Assembly: GCA_035771165.1 (NCBI GenBank)
Contig: JAWNZC010000346.1
Location: 872,501 to 936,500 of the forward strand
Direction of reading: 5' to 3'
Source: Paragorgia papillata
Lineage: Eukaryota; Cnidaria; Anthozoa; Scleralcyonacea; Coralliidae
DNA length: 64,000 nt
The notes under the pieces are model-generated. The model had not been told where the DNA came from. It ran no database searches and saw nothing but the letters and a program-made list of their open reading frames with translations. Below, one piece after another: positions 1 to 9,953 of the stretch. Position 1 is the first letter of the stretch, and each line of letters opens with the position of its first letter. Position numbers and translations under genes: made by a program.

Positions 1-888
1 ACTATCGGAGAGATTGTTCCAGAGAAAGACAATTCTGTTGGTAAAAAGTATTTCTAAAAAGAGAAGTCCTACATGATCGTACGTTATCGCATATAAAGTT
101 ACGTACGCTGTGGTCCAGAAAGATTGTTATGTCCAAAAGCGCGCGTATTTATTTTCTGAATGAATAAAAAATTTACAGTATATTATGTTAATAAAATCTC
201 CTTACCTTTGCCGATCGAAAGGTGATTCTATTGCCGGATTGCTCTCTTTTGCTGTCACCGAATTTTGTACTTTCTGAAACAAGACAAAATTAAGTCTTAA
301 CGCAAAAATGTCAAAAAAATGTCGAAGATCTTTCTACTTTTGAAATTTCGGTAACCAAAATGCACTAGAACGTTTTAATTTTAAAAAGTGCGCAATTTTC
401 AGTATTTAAACACTTTCTTACAGAATTCTGTTTTTTCCTTTCCAATGACACCTGGACTTGAACAGCAGGAGACAGACGGTGAACAAAATTTCGGAAAGTC
501 GATTTCTGCTTCGATGTATGTGACGTATGAAGAATACTTGGTTCCAGCCCTTTCGCACTTTCAGGCCTGTGAATAGACATTGTTTTCTAATACTGAGTGC
601 TTTACAAGTGTTCTCGCTTTGTTTGAGTTATTCGTTCTGTAAAACAAATAAAAATGAAATTAAACCGGATAAGCTGTATTGACGAGAGCGACTTATAATT
701 GACGTTTGGTGGACGTTCATCAAGCTCAAATACTCCAAAAATGTTTCTGAACACCAGACAGGGTTCAAACCAACCTCGTAACGGGTATTTTCATAGTTAC
801 TATATACTATATTGAATTGTTTATGAATTTATTTGCCGGAAAGAAACTGTGTATATAGGTTTATGTTTTGAATACAATAGGATTATTA
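1..888. other. Intergenic, no gene recognised
   Basis: I see no exon with supported splice sites here. The two short ORFs around 365-580 overlap each other on opposite strands, match nothing I recognise and are probably chance. A dispersed repeat motif (GACGTTTGGTGGACGTTC) lies near 700-720 and recurs near 1320, 16900, 18950 and 27125. Confidence 0.5.
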
Positions 889-971
889 ATTTTTTATTTG
901 TTTCATGTTTGTATATATTCAAGTGTATCGGATACACTTGAATATATACAAACATGAAACAAATAAAAAAT
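889..971. repeat. Perfect 83-bp palindrome
   Basis: Two 41-bp arms are exactly complementary around one unpaired G at 930; the centre reads GTATCGGATAC. I checked every base outward and the match breaks only beyond 889 and 971. The arms are AT-rich. It may be a very small foldback element or a product of inverted duplication; no terminal target duplication was identified. Confidence 0.9.
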
Positions 972-1408
972 ATTAAGTTTATGGGCAATCAGACGGACCA
1001 AGCTCGAATCTTAGAAAGAATATGAATTATGAAAGCTTCCGGCACTGAAAAAATACGAACCTCAAAATTAAGGCATTTTAAAATAATTTATAATAGGAAG
1101 ATTTAATGTTTCGTTGCTTCACATAAGATTATCAGAGCGGAGAATGGAAAATAAATAGAAACTAGGGTGCATGGTAGAATGAAGCCAGCAAAAACTAGAA
1201 TGGGTAACCTACTGCATATTTCACTTGCACCGCTCTAAGTAGACAGAATTGACTGATATGATAAGCTGTACGTATACATGTAGTGCATGTGGTACGTTTG
1301 CGAACCTGGTGTAATGTAACAGACGTTTGGTGGAACCACATCTCATATACAAACGCTACTACTTATGTGCACATATAACTATGAATTTGTAACCTTAGCT
1401 CTCCATCT

Positions 1409-1480
1409 GAGCCTCAGTGGCTCAATGGTTAGAGCGTCTAACCGGTCATCAGAAGGTTGCAGGTTCGAACGCTGGGGCTC
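1409..1480 (+). repeat. tRNA-like sequence, probably SINE head or tRNA pseudogene
   Basis: The sequence has a 7-bp acceptor-like stem (GAGCCTC with GGGGCTC), a perfect pol III A box (TGGCTCAATGG) and a near-perfect B box (GGTTCGAACGC). The anticodon stem has a mismatch, position 33 would be C instead of U, and the T arm is one base short, so a working tRNA is unlikely. A related copy on the minus strand lies at 18443-18510. Confidence 0.65.
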
Positions 1481-2043
1481 AGAATCAGTTTGTGTTTAAA
1501 TACAACAAGAGGTCTATACATTATAAAGTTTATGCATAAGTAATAAGATATTTATACCTGTTCTTTAAGTCTCCTAAAACAAAAAGCTCTTGCAAAAAAC
1601 ATCTCTTCTAATTCGTGCCACGTAAAATACCATATCACCCCTTTCACTAAAACCATCCATGGGGATGAGTATCCAAGTCAGCAAGGTCTTGACTAAGTAA
1701 GAATGCTTCGTTGTGAGATTACGAGCTTGCTTTTAGAAGACGAGCGTTTGTCATTTGTCTCTTTGATATTGGAAAAACTGCGCTCGTGAGATTGAAGGTT
1801 AGAGACTCGGTGTGGATTATTAGCCAGTTTTCCATGGTAACGCTAGACGCGGTAAAAAGGAAAAGTAAATAGAAGATTTATCTGTGTCAACAGCGGCTGG
1901 TAACTCGTTATAGAACGTGCATCTCATTTATTCTGAAGAAAAACCCAGCAACGCTCGATATATATATATATACACAAACGAGCACGTGTGATTTTGTTCA
2001 CGGAATGTCGGAAAGTGTTCAATACCATAAAGGTAGAGCGAAT
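1481..2043. other. Intergenic, nothing recognised
   Basis: I see no exon or complete repeat here, only a short TA run near 1960-1975. Confidence 0.4.
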
Positions 2044-2150
2044 ATAGTATAGTTTAAGTGGGATCGTCTGAAGATCGCAGGCGTGAAACTGACAGTTGCG
2101 ACACCCAACATTTTGAGGTAAGCCCACTTAAACTATACTATAGTATACTA

Positions 2151-2208
<58 letters not shown>
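2044..2208. repeat. Inverted repeat followed by (AT)n microsatellite
   Basis: Arms at 2044-2062 and 2123-2141 are complementary (the left arm ends in TTTAAGTGGG). The right arm runs into a pure AT tract from about 2154 to 2208, which itself can form a cruciform. Confidence 0.85.
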
Positions 2209-2213
<5 letters not shown>

Positions 2214-2416
2214 TGTTAAAATACTGAAATACTGTTATGGTTGATGTTGTTAAAACTCGGTTATGTTTAGTTCAATTTAGTGAGTATCAGCTGCCAATAT
2301 ACAAAAAGCAATTACATAATAGATAAAATAAGTGGCAACGAGAGAAAGCAGGATAGTTACTTACACCCCTAACACTCACCGTAAATAAAAATAAAGTTAC
2401 ATACAAATTACAGTAC

Positions 2417-2635
2417 CAGGGCCGGATTTAGGTATGGGCAAGCTGGGCAGTTGCCCAGGGGCCTCCACAACAAGGGGGTCTCCACATACATTTTTGTAAG
2501 GAAAAATGTACTTGAAAAACATACTTTATGGATGACTGTAAGTATGTCTTGAGACCTTTTTAGTATTCTAAGGTAGGGTGAGCCTCCACTACTGAAGGCT
2601 GCCCAGGTGCCTCCACATGCCTAAATCCGGCCCTG
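2417..2635. mobile_element. hAT-type MITE, 219 bp, with 8-bp target duplication
   Basis: The ends are inverted repeats beginning CAGGGCCGGATTTAGG, a hAT-style terminus (CAGGG). The element is flanked by a perfect 8-bp direct repeat TACAGTAC at 2409-2416 and 2636-2643, the length expected for hAT transposition. There is no coding capacity, so it is non-autonomous. Confidence 0.9.
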
Positions 2636-2819
2636 TACAGTACGTATGTATAGAACACTGTCTAGAATATAAGTTGTACGTATGTATACATGTTGTGCAT
2701 GTGGTCCGTTTGCGAGCTTGGTGTAATGTAGCAGTAGTGGCGTAGCCAAGAGGGTATAGTAAAAGTAGCATGTAGTTCTTTTGATAAATCCAGGGGAATA
2801 GCTAATCAGAGTTTCCTTG

Positions 2820-3135
2820 ATAGATCTAAGGGGCAGTTAGAGAAAACTAGGGATAGTTAGGGTAGCTAGTAGTGCTCTAGGTAGAACTATAGATAGTTAG
2901 GGTAGCCAGTAGTGCTCTAGTGGTCTAGGGATAGTTAGGGTAGCCAGTAGTGCTCTAGGTAGAACTAGGGATAGTCAGGATAGCTAGTAGTGGTCTAGGT
3001 AGAACTAGGGGTAGTTAGGGTAGCTAGTAGCGCTCTAGATAGAACTAGGGATAGTTAGGGTGGCTAGTGGTTCCCTAGAAAGAACTAGGGATAATTAGGG
3101 TAGCAAGTAGTACTTTATAGACAGAACTAGAGTAG
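2820..3135. repeat. Degenerate minisatellite, about 42-bp unit
   Basis: About seven imperfect units carry the motif ATAGTTAGGGTAGC followed by AGTAGTGCTCTAG and AGAACTAGGG. Each unit contains a TTAGGG-like hexamer, but the period is far longer than a telomere repeat. Confidence 0.85.
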
Positions 3136-3318
3136 TTCTACCAATGAGTTCAGTGGTTCACACATATACGTCCAATATTTGTCAGCGCCATATTGGCGCA
3201 ACCCCATACAAATTTATGACTCAACTTCGTACCCAGGCTCTTTTCAGAATTTCTAGGAAATTTGAGAGCCACTGTATGAAACAACGCATCAAAACATACA
3301 GCCAACAGATATACAGTT

Positions 3319-3328
3319 TTTATTTATT
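3319..3328 (-). terminator. Poly(A) signals of the candidate peptide gene
   Basis: On the minus strand two overlapping AATAAA hexamers (3319-3324 and 3323-3328) lie about 90-100 nt past the stop codon at 3419-3421. That is a normal distance for a short 3' UTR. Confidence 0.55.
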
Positions 3329-3418
3329 CATATAATCATATTACATATTCATATAACATCAATTGTGCAGTATCAACTTCTGTGTACAGAATTTCAAAAT
3401 CCTAAAATCTGCATACAA

Positions 3419-4102
3419 TCACTGAAACAGCATTGTATTCTTCTTTACTTTCAAGTCCATTTTTGGTCCGAATCTATCTTCGTCGCTTCTTGTCACGTAA
3501 CCTGGAAAAAAAAGACCAATTTAAATCACGAAGTTGTTAAGGAGTAACTGCGGCAAAAAATACCCTTGAACAGCTGAACATGAAGAAATGCCAGTTTATA
3601 ATTTTGAACATATACAATACAATACAATACAATACAATACAATACAATACAATACAATACAATACAATACAATACAATACAATACAATACAGAAGCCGTT
3701 TATTATCTTATTTGAAAACACCAAGGAGTGTGTTGGCGATAGCCGAGATTTTTTAACTCACTTCGAGGTGTTTTTAAATCAGATAGTAAACGGCTTTCGA
3801 GTGTATGGTATAGCTTCTCAAACAAATCAGTATTTAAAGAGAAATTTGAGGTAAAACGTGTCTTAATTTATGGGCGTTTATTACCACATCTCGGTAACTG
3901 ATTTCATGTTTTCCTCATGAATTATTAATGAGTTTGAGAGATAAGGTTAGTTTAGTTTTTGTTTCTCACCTCGCCTTTCGTAGGCCACTTTATTCCTTTT
4001 ACCAAAACCTCCCACTAACCAAGGCGCTGATGCTTCTGTTGAAATAATAGCGATCGACAGCATCGATACCAGAAGCATGCTAACCTTCCCTAATGTTGCC
4101 AT
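3419..4102 (-). CDS. Candidate secreted amidated-peptide precursor, 71 aa
   Basis: I do not recognise the family. Coding exons are 3970-4102 and 3419-3501; the join (donor GTGAGA, acceptor TTTCCAG, phase 1) gives an open 71-codon frame. The start has a good context (GGAAATGG). Residues 1-26 form a typical signal peptide: a short basic start, a hydrophobic core MLLVSMLSIAII and a small-residue end STEASA. Immediately after it the protein reads APWLVGGFGKR, where Gly-Lys-Arg is the classic signal for prohormone-convertase cleavage and C-terminal amidation, predicting a peptide ending in GGF-amide. A second dibasic site (ERRG) follows, and the rest is hydrophilic with no cysteine. A spliced 5' UTR exon and poly(A) signals flank it. 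Known cnidarian neuropeptide precursors often carry several peptide copies; this has one. It could instead be an unrelated small secreted protein. Expression is unproven. Confidence 0.55.
3612..3691. repeat. (AATAC)n pentanucleotide microsatellite
   Basis: About 16 nearly perfect units lie inside the intron of the candidate peptide gene. The open frame through it is a repeat artefact. Confidence 0.95.
3700..3960. repeat. Copy of a dispersed repeat
   Basis: The stretch with TATAGCTTCTCAAACAAATC and, later, ATGAATTATTAATGAGTTTG recurs at 27345-27450, with its tail also at 7420-7450 and near 62510. It fills much of the intron of the candidate peptide gene. Confidence 0.6.
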
Positions 4103-4108
4103 TTCCTT

Positions 4109-4230
4109 TCTATATGAAAAAAATAAATTCAGATAACTTTAAAACAGTCACACTTTGCGAATATTTTGCTTACCTAAAATGTCTCGCTATTTTTAATAAT
4201 TCCTGAAATCGTACAAAAACCATAAAATAA
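4109..4230 (-). other. Probable 5' UTR exon and intron of the peptide gene
   Basis: On the minus strand a good acceptor (TTTTTTTCATATAG) lies 7 nt before the start codon, and a good donor (AG then GTAAGC) ends an upstream non-coding exon at 4174. The intron would be about 64 bp. The transcription start is not defined. Confidence 0.45.
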
Positions 4231-4420
4231 CTGTTTTCAAAGATATAAAAACACAGAAGAGATACTAGAAACCTGCACAAGAGTACGGATGGTCAAAATT
4301 AAAGCGAGATTGAAACAGATTGTAAATGTGGCATCTTGATTTGTGTTAGCCCCGGGCAGAAATCAATTTAAGGTCTTCCCTTGACGAGTAAAGTCGTCTG
4401 GCGTTAGCCAGAGTAAAGAT

Positions 4421-4697
4421 GGATTTCCACTAGGCGTAAATCAGTTGTCGCGCGCTCGGCTTTTTTCTTTTGTCTTGTGAGTTTCCATGTGGAACGAAGT
4501 AGAAAACTATTCAATTTCTACAATAGAAAAGTCGAGCGCGCGATATTTTACGCCTAGTATTAAAATAGGCGTAAAATTTCTTGCGCTCGACTTTTCTATT
4601 GTACAAATTGAATAGTTTTCTACTTCGTTCCACATGGAAACTCACAAGACAAAAGAAAAAAGTCGAGCGCGCGATATTTTACGCCTAGTGGAAATCC
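4421..4697. mobile_element. Foldback MITE, 277 bp
   Basis: Nearly the whole element is palindromic. The ends read GGATTTCCACTAGGCGTAAA and its reverse complement, and the arms share long blocks such as CTACTTCGTTCCACATGGAA. It has no coding capacity. Internally the TAGGCGTAAAAT motif is duplicated near the centre (4553-4575). Confidence 0.85.
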
Positions 4698-4746
4698 AGC
4701 TTTTTAAAGGTGCATGTACATACGCGCTCGCGAGCCAAGGGGTTAA

Positions 4747-5093
4747 AGCGCCGCACAGACGACCAAGTTTTCCTTGACAAGTTTTATTTGTTCGTGTGTA
4801 CGACACAAATTGACAAGTTTTTCCTTGACAAGGAGCCTTGTTCAAAAGCTGGTCATGCCAGCTTTTGAACAAGGAAAATTGTTCTTGTGTATAGTTGTCA
4901 AGGAAAACTCGACAAGATCATCTCCGAAGCTTATTACGCGCCATTGCCGTCAAGGAAAACTTGTCCAACCGTACACACGAGCAATTATAAATTGTCAAGG
5001 AAAATGTTTGGGGAAAAAATTGTTCATCGTACACACGAGCAAGGAAAGTTATCAAGGAACTTGTCAAGGAAAACTTGGTCGTCTGTGCGGGGC
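4747..5093. mobile_element. TTAA-flanked MITE, 347 bp
   Basis: TTAA at 4743-4746 and 5094-5097 flanks inverted termini (AGC, one variable base, CCGCACAGACGACCAAG). Short direct and inverted motifs (CAAGGAAAACTTG, GTACACACGAGCAA) recur inside and produce chance ORFs. The TTAA target suggests piggyBac-type mobilisation. Confidence 0.75.
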
Positions 5094-5097
5094 TTAA

Positions 5098-5948
5098 GTG
5101 ATGCTTGTGTTTCTTGAAATGTTCAGATGTCCTCTATATATTTAGTATAGGTGAATTACTTATTACCTTTTTCTTTGAGTATAATAGGACCAAATAAGAA
5201 ATGAATGCTCTTTCCGGTAAACCAAGACTTGTTCCTTCACACACGACTGCAGTTCGAGAATAGGTCAGACAAGTAGACGACAAAAAATGCTCTTTTTATA
5301 AATCCCCACGAATAGATATATTAAAAGAGCACAAATTACCGGCGCGCGATACTTGTTTATTATTTGGGAAATTGCAGATTAGCCTAACAATGACAATCTT
5401 GTTTCAATTTCTAGGCTTAAAAATGCCGCAATTAAAAATATAGATTCGAGAAGCAAAATGGTTAGATATAGCGTCTAGAAAAAAAGGTCAGTTCAAATTC
5501 TGTCGATAAAGATTATAGGAAAGTTAACGAATTGCCGTGTTATACCAAGTAACTTCGCCTAACTTAAAAAAGGTACGCAATTCAAGATTTGCCATGCACC
5601 TGTCGGACACTTGCGTGTAGATTTTTCAAAAATAAAATACTTTTTCATCAATATATTATTAATTGCTAAACGTTCGTGTAGTAACACAAGACAAATTCTT
5701 TTTGCGAAAAAAGGATATTGTCTTAACTTAAACAGCTTATACGTTCTATAGTTTAGCAATTATAAATCGAAGCAATTTAATTAAATTGAGCGAAAGAGGC
5801 GGCTTGGCAAAAGTCCACAAAACTCAAACAACAATTACGCTATGTATGTAAAATAAACGTGTTTATAATATGCAACAAATCAATAACGGGCCATTGACAT
5901 TGACACTATAGTGAGTTAACGATCGATTTAAGTCAAAAGCGATCTGGG
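5098..5948. other. Intergenic, no gene recognised
   Basis: I see no splice-supported exon or complete repeat. One short minus-strand ORF near 5560-5760 matches nothing I know. Confidence 0.4.
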
Positions 5949-6330
5949 AGCACGGGTGACGGTTAGCGCGCTGCCTCTCACCAAAAAGTTAAGCCCGGTT
6001 AGACGGGGTTAGTACTTGGATGGGTGACCGCTTGGGATTGACCCCGTTGTCGGGCTTGGTACTCATGGGAGTAGAGTTGTAGTTGATCTCTCCTGTGCTT
6101 CGAGGGTTTTTCGCCGGGTTCTCCGGTTTTCCTCCCTCCATAAAATCAACACCTAACATCTTAGCTGTGATCCGTGGTCTGAACTGTGTCGTTGGCGGCT
6201 GCTTGGAGCGCCTTTGATATGCCTCGACACGGCCACGATCTGCGTCCTTCGTAATTCAGCCACTGGCTGCAAGTAAGGATGATTAGCCACCCAGTCCTTT
6301 ATCCTCCCAGTCCTTTATCCTTTTATCCTT
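5949..6330 (+). mobile_element. 5S rRNA-derived SINE, copy 1, full length
   Basis: The head contains a block matching the internal promoter of 5S rRNA (GGTTAGTACTTGGATGGGTG, ACCGC), which places it in the SINE3 type of pol III retroposon. A conserved body follows (GATCTCTCCTGTGCTTCGAG, then AAATCAACACCTAACATC) and a tail of short CCTTTATCC repeats. Minus-strand copies occur at 15035-15290, 21730-21945, 24555-24735 and 58911-59285. Confidence 0.85.
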
Positions 6331-6920
6331 TAAATGTGAAATTGCGAATACTCGAATACGAATTGTGATCGATTTAAACAAATGCGCTTTCTAATTAAAG
6401 GCAAACAGGCCTGGATTGATCCACGCTGGACCGGTCTTATTGTAAAACTAACGTCTACAACGCTAAAGCTAAGAAATAAAGCGAAATTGAAATTGTTTAA
6501 AATCCATACGCCTAAATTTTATAACAAAATAGTCATATAACCCTTTAGTGAAATAAAAGTAGCGTGCTGCGTTCTCCAAGATCGGTGATGCGCATTTTTT
6601 AGGAGGGCGAGAGACCTTTTTCAAGGGTATTACCTTGATTTGACAGAAATGGGGCTCAGAAACATAGTTCCTACACGGACACAAACCAAGGTGAAAAAAT
6701 AACCTGGTGAAGAGACGAAAAAAGCCATTGCTGTCTATTGACAAGTTCTCTCTTTGACAAATAAGATCTTTAGGTGTTAGACAGACTGTAATAGAGGCCG
6801 TTTTTCGTTGGCTTCAGCAGAAATAAGCTTATTAACCCTGTCTGAGGACTCTCTCTTTGACAAGTAAATCGTTTGGCGTTAGACAGAGTAAATGATAAAA
6901 GGGGCTGTTTTCGTCCTGCT

Positions 6921-6957
<37 letters not shown>

Positions 6958-8237
6958 ATGGACTAAAGTCGTACTAAAAGGCCTGTTCATGTACGCGCAT
7001 TGCAGGCATTTTTTAAATGTCGGAAATGCAAAAATTTACGCCATTCTTATCCTTCACAAAAATCTCACTGTTACATGGCATGAATAATATTAATAATATT
7101 AAATATATACATGTATTATGCGGTATTTGCTCACGATCATCTCGGTTTCTTTGATGTACCGCGGTTGTTTATTTTTGATAGTTACTCCCGACAAGTTAAT
7201 TGCCCCGGGCCAATATATATTAGCCCAGGGCAATTAACTTGATTCATGCGTGGTTGGGAAAATAAGCTTTAATCCATCATCACAAATGTGATAAAGGGGA
7301 TTTATCATCGCGACCGCCTATCGCCTCGTGTCTATATATCTGATAAAACACTGCTGGGGGAAAAAACAAAATCATTAAAGAATTCATAATTATTTTACTT
7401 TACTTTATTTTGTGTTTTCCTTATGAATTATTAATGAGTTTGAGATATAAAAGGTATTGTCAATTGTCGCTGAATGAAAATAGTTAGATCTGTTTAAAAA
7501 AGCGGAACGAACCGTAAATCCAATTTTCACGCGGCAATTAATTGCAGATGAAGAACTGCCAAACGAGAAGATTTATACACAAGGCAGATGACTTCAAAAA
7601 TCCGAAAATACACTTTGCCGAAAAATTCGCAAAAATATCCACCAAAATTCATGAAAATCAACGAAGAATCTTGGAAAGGCCACTGAAATCTTTAAAAATC
7701 CATTCCATGCACGTCATAGATATTGAGAGGAATGCCTTTTGGGGCTTTTGCTTTCTTTAGCGTGTCGGTCAAGTCACCGTGGTCAAGTAAAACGAATAAA
7801 ACGTTTTACTTTCATGCACCGCCATTTAATTTCGCTGAAATTCCTAAAGCCCGTCTTGGGAACCTGGCATTGGAGAAAAACGCTTTTCGTTGGAGAAACG
7901 TATATTACACAATATCGAAGCCACAAGAATTTATCAAAATGCGGGGCATCGCCTACGAAGACATTTTTCGTAGAATATCTTCAAAAACGACTTCAGAAAA
8001 TCTTAAGGGGTAACATTAGCAAAGCAAATGTATCGAATTTGATTAGATCAGACTGATTAGTCTAATTAGGGATCAGTCTAAATAAAACTCGCACGCAGCT
8101 GCGGTTCGCAAACCAAAGCGACGCCAAAATGGCGTGGGGTGCGACATCGAGAAGCTAGAGTCAGGAACATTCTCCCACGCATGCACAATCAGAGACACTT
8201 CTAAATACTATGTAGACCAAACTAAACACGTTGTGTG
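6331..8237. other. Intergenic with small repeats, no gene recognised
   Basis: It contains a (CAGG)n tract at 6921-6956, a small inverted repeat at 7187-7241 (AAGTTAATTGCCC against GGGCAATTAACTT), and a piece of the MITE-like sequence GTGAAATAAAAGTAGCGTGC near 6548 that recurs at 22190. The ORFs at 7542-8056 (plus) overlap in two frames and match nothing I recognise. Confidence 0.45.
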
Positions 8238-8640
8238 CTGTTGGTCGCACAGTCAGGTTAGCTCGCGCGCCTTTCACCTCTGCGAATCAGGTTCGCTCGA
8301 AAAAAAGAGTGCTTCCAGTTCGACTCTACCAAACACCACAGGTTTCCTCCAGGTAGTCCGGTTTCCTCCTGTAATAAAACTGGACCTCTGGAGAACAGTT
8401 TAGATATAACTGCATGATATGGTTATCCAGTATAAATAAGTTAATTTAGTCCAGTTTCTTCCTGTGGTAACATTGGATCAATGGGGAATGGCCGTTACTA
8501 GATATCTATACGCAGAAGAGTTTAGATGACCGATATAGGGCTATCCAGTATAAATAAAGTTAGTTTACTATACAGTTTCCTCTTGGACCTTTAGGGAGAA
8601 CAGTTTAGATATAACCGATGGGGTTATCCAGTATAAATAA
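8238..8640 (+). mobile_element. SINE-like repeat with tandem tail
   Basis: A degenerate tRNA-like head (TTAGCTCGCGCGCCTTTCAC, with AGGTTCGCTCGA as a possible B box) is followed by TTTCCTCC-rich sequence. The block GTTATCCAGTATAAATAA then occurs three times (near 8420, 8545 and 8620), each after TTTAGAT, ATAAC or similar. I take it as a tRNA-derived SINE with a repeated 3' end. Confidence 0.5.
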
Positions 8641-9953
8641 ATATTTTCATCTTCAATGTTATGGGCATTTTCAAAGTAATTGTCTGCGCTTGATATTTTT
8701 AACAAAATTAAGACCAATTTTAGACAACGGGTTCAACTTCAAAGAAAATTGAAAAAATGGACCTTGGATACAAAATATATACAAAGAAACCAGTCGTTTT
8801 AATTACTATAATTCATTGTTTCGTTACATCGATTTCTTTAAGAACATTTAAATTTCATTTAGGAGAATGATTGTTAATCGGATTGCGAGCGGTTTGTCAA
8901 CGACTTTAGTTAACAATTTCCGTTCGTTTTTTTTCTCTCGCTAAAACCATCTTTCGCATGTGGGTGGCGCAGCCAACCACAAAAGGCCCTGGGAACGAGG
9001 TTGGTGGCGCAGGTGAATCAAAGACCAGACAAGCAGACAAAATCAACTTGTAACTAAACTTTGCTCGACTTGTAACTAGACTCGACTTGTAACTAGACTT
9101 TGCTCGACTCGTTACTCGGTTTTCGGCTCGACTCGTTACTCTTAGTGGATTCCTTACAACATCACGTAGAATTAAAGAGTAAGCAATTAAGTTAGAGCAA
9201 CTATACAGTTCGTCTTTTACATCGCCATGATTTTCGTCTGAAAAAAATTATCCATGCTCCAATTTTAAAATAAAGACAAGCACAATCAACCAGACCAGAC
9301 AATTTACAAAAACTCTGATTTTATTTTATAAGAAAATAAATAGTTTTTACATTTCATTTAGGTTTTTCTAATTTTCAATACATGTATAACAACGAGAGGA
9401 TAATGTACAAGCTTCCAGAAATCTCACAAATTGAAGACGACGCGAAAAAGATACGACGAATGGACACATTGGCGAGATAAAATTCGAGAAGTTACAACGA
9501 AAACACAAAATGTCGGGTTTTGAAGCGTGAGAATCGACAAAAAGATTTTTTAATCGTGCCAAACAAAACAATACAATGAAACTTTTCACAAACTATGTAA
9601 CTTTGTTTTGCTCGAAATTTTCTTGAACTTTTTAAGAAATATGTCGCAGAAAACTATTGAAAATTAGGACAAACAACAGTGTGTAGTTTGGCGAAACATT
9701 GACAGTGAAAAGAGCAATGTTATATTAACATGTATTTTTGTCTTTCTCAAACAGTGAATACGAATGTCGTGGTGTGGCATTTTTTTAGCTAGTAAGCGAA
9801 AATGTAGTCACTGACTGAAATTTTCTCCTGGACATAAACCCGAAACATTTTACAAAAGGTGAATGTCTGTCAACCAAAAATGATACTGACACAAAATTCA
9901 CAAAACAAAAATAAAACAAAAAATGACGCCACATGAAACACAATGGGTTTCAA
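8641..9953. other. Spacer and RBBP6 3' flank
   Basis: Short direct repeats CTCGACTTGTAACTAGAC lie near 9060-9110. A minus-strand AATAAA at 9320-9325 could be a distal poly(A) signal for RBBP6, giving a 3' UTR of roughly 630 nt. No other gene is seen. Confidence 0.4.

Noticed and set aside
1409..1480. Functional tRNA gene
   Set aside because: C at position 33, a broken anticodon stem and a short T arm.
2820..3135. Interstitial telomere repeat
   Set aside because: TTAGGG occurs once per roughly 42-bp unit, not in tandem.
5949..6060. Genuine 5S rRNA gene
   Set aside because: Only the middle of 5S is matched, followed by the shared SINE body; the ends do not form the 5S terminal stem.
7542..8056. 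Possible gene on the plus strand (three overlapping ORFs)
   Set aside because: Different frames overlap, no domain recognised, no splice or poly(A) evidence.
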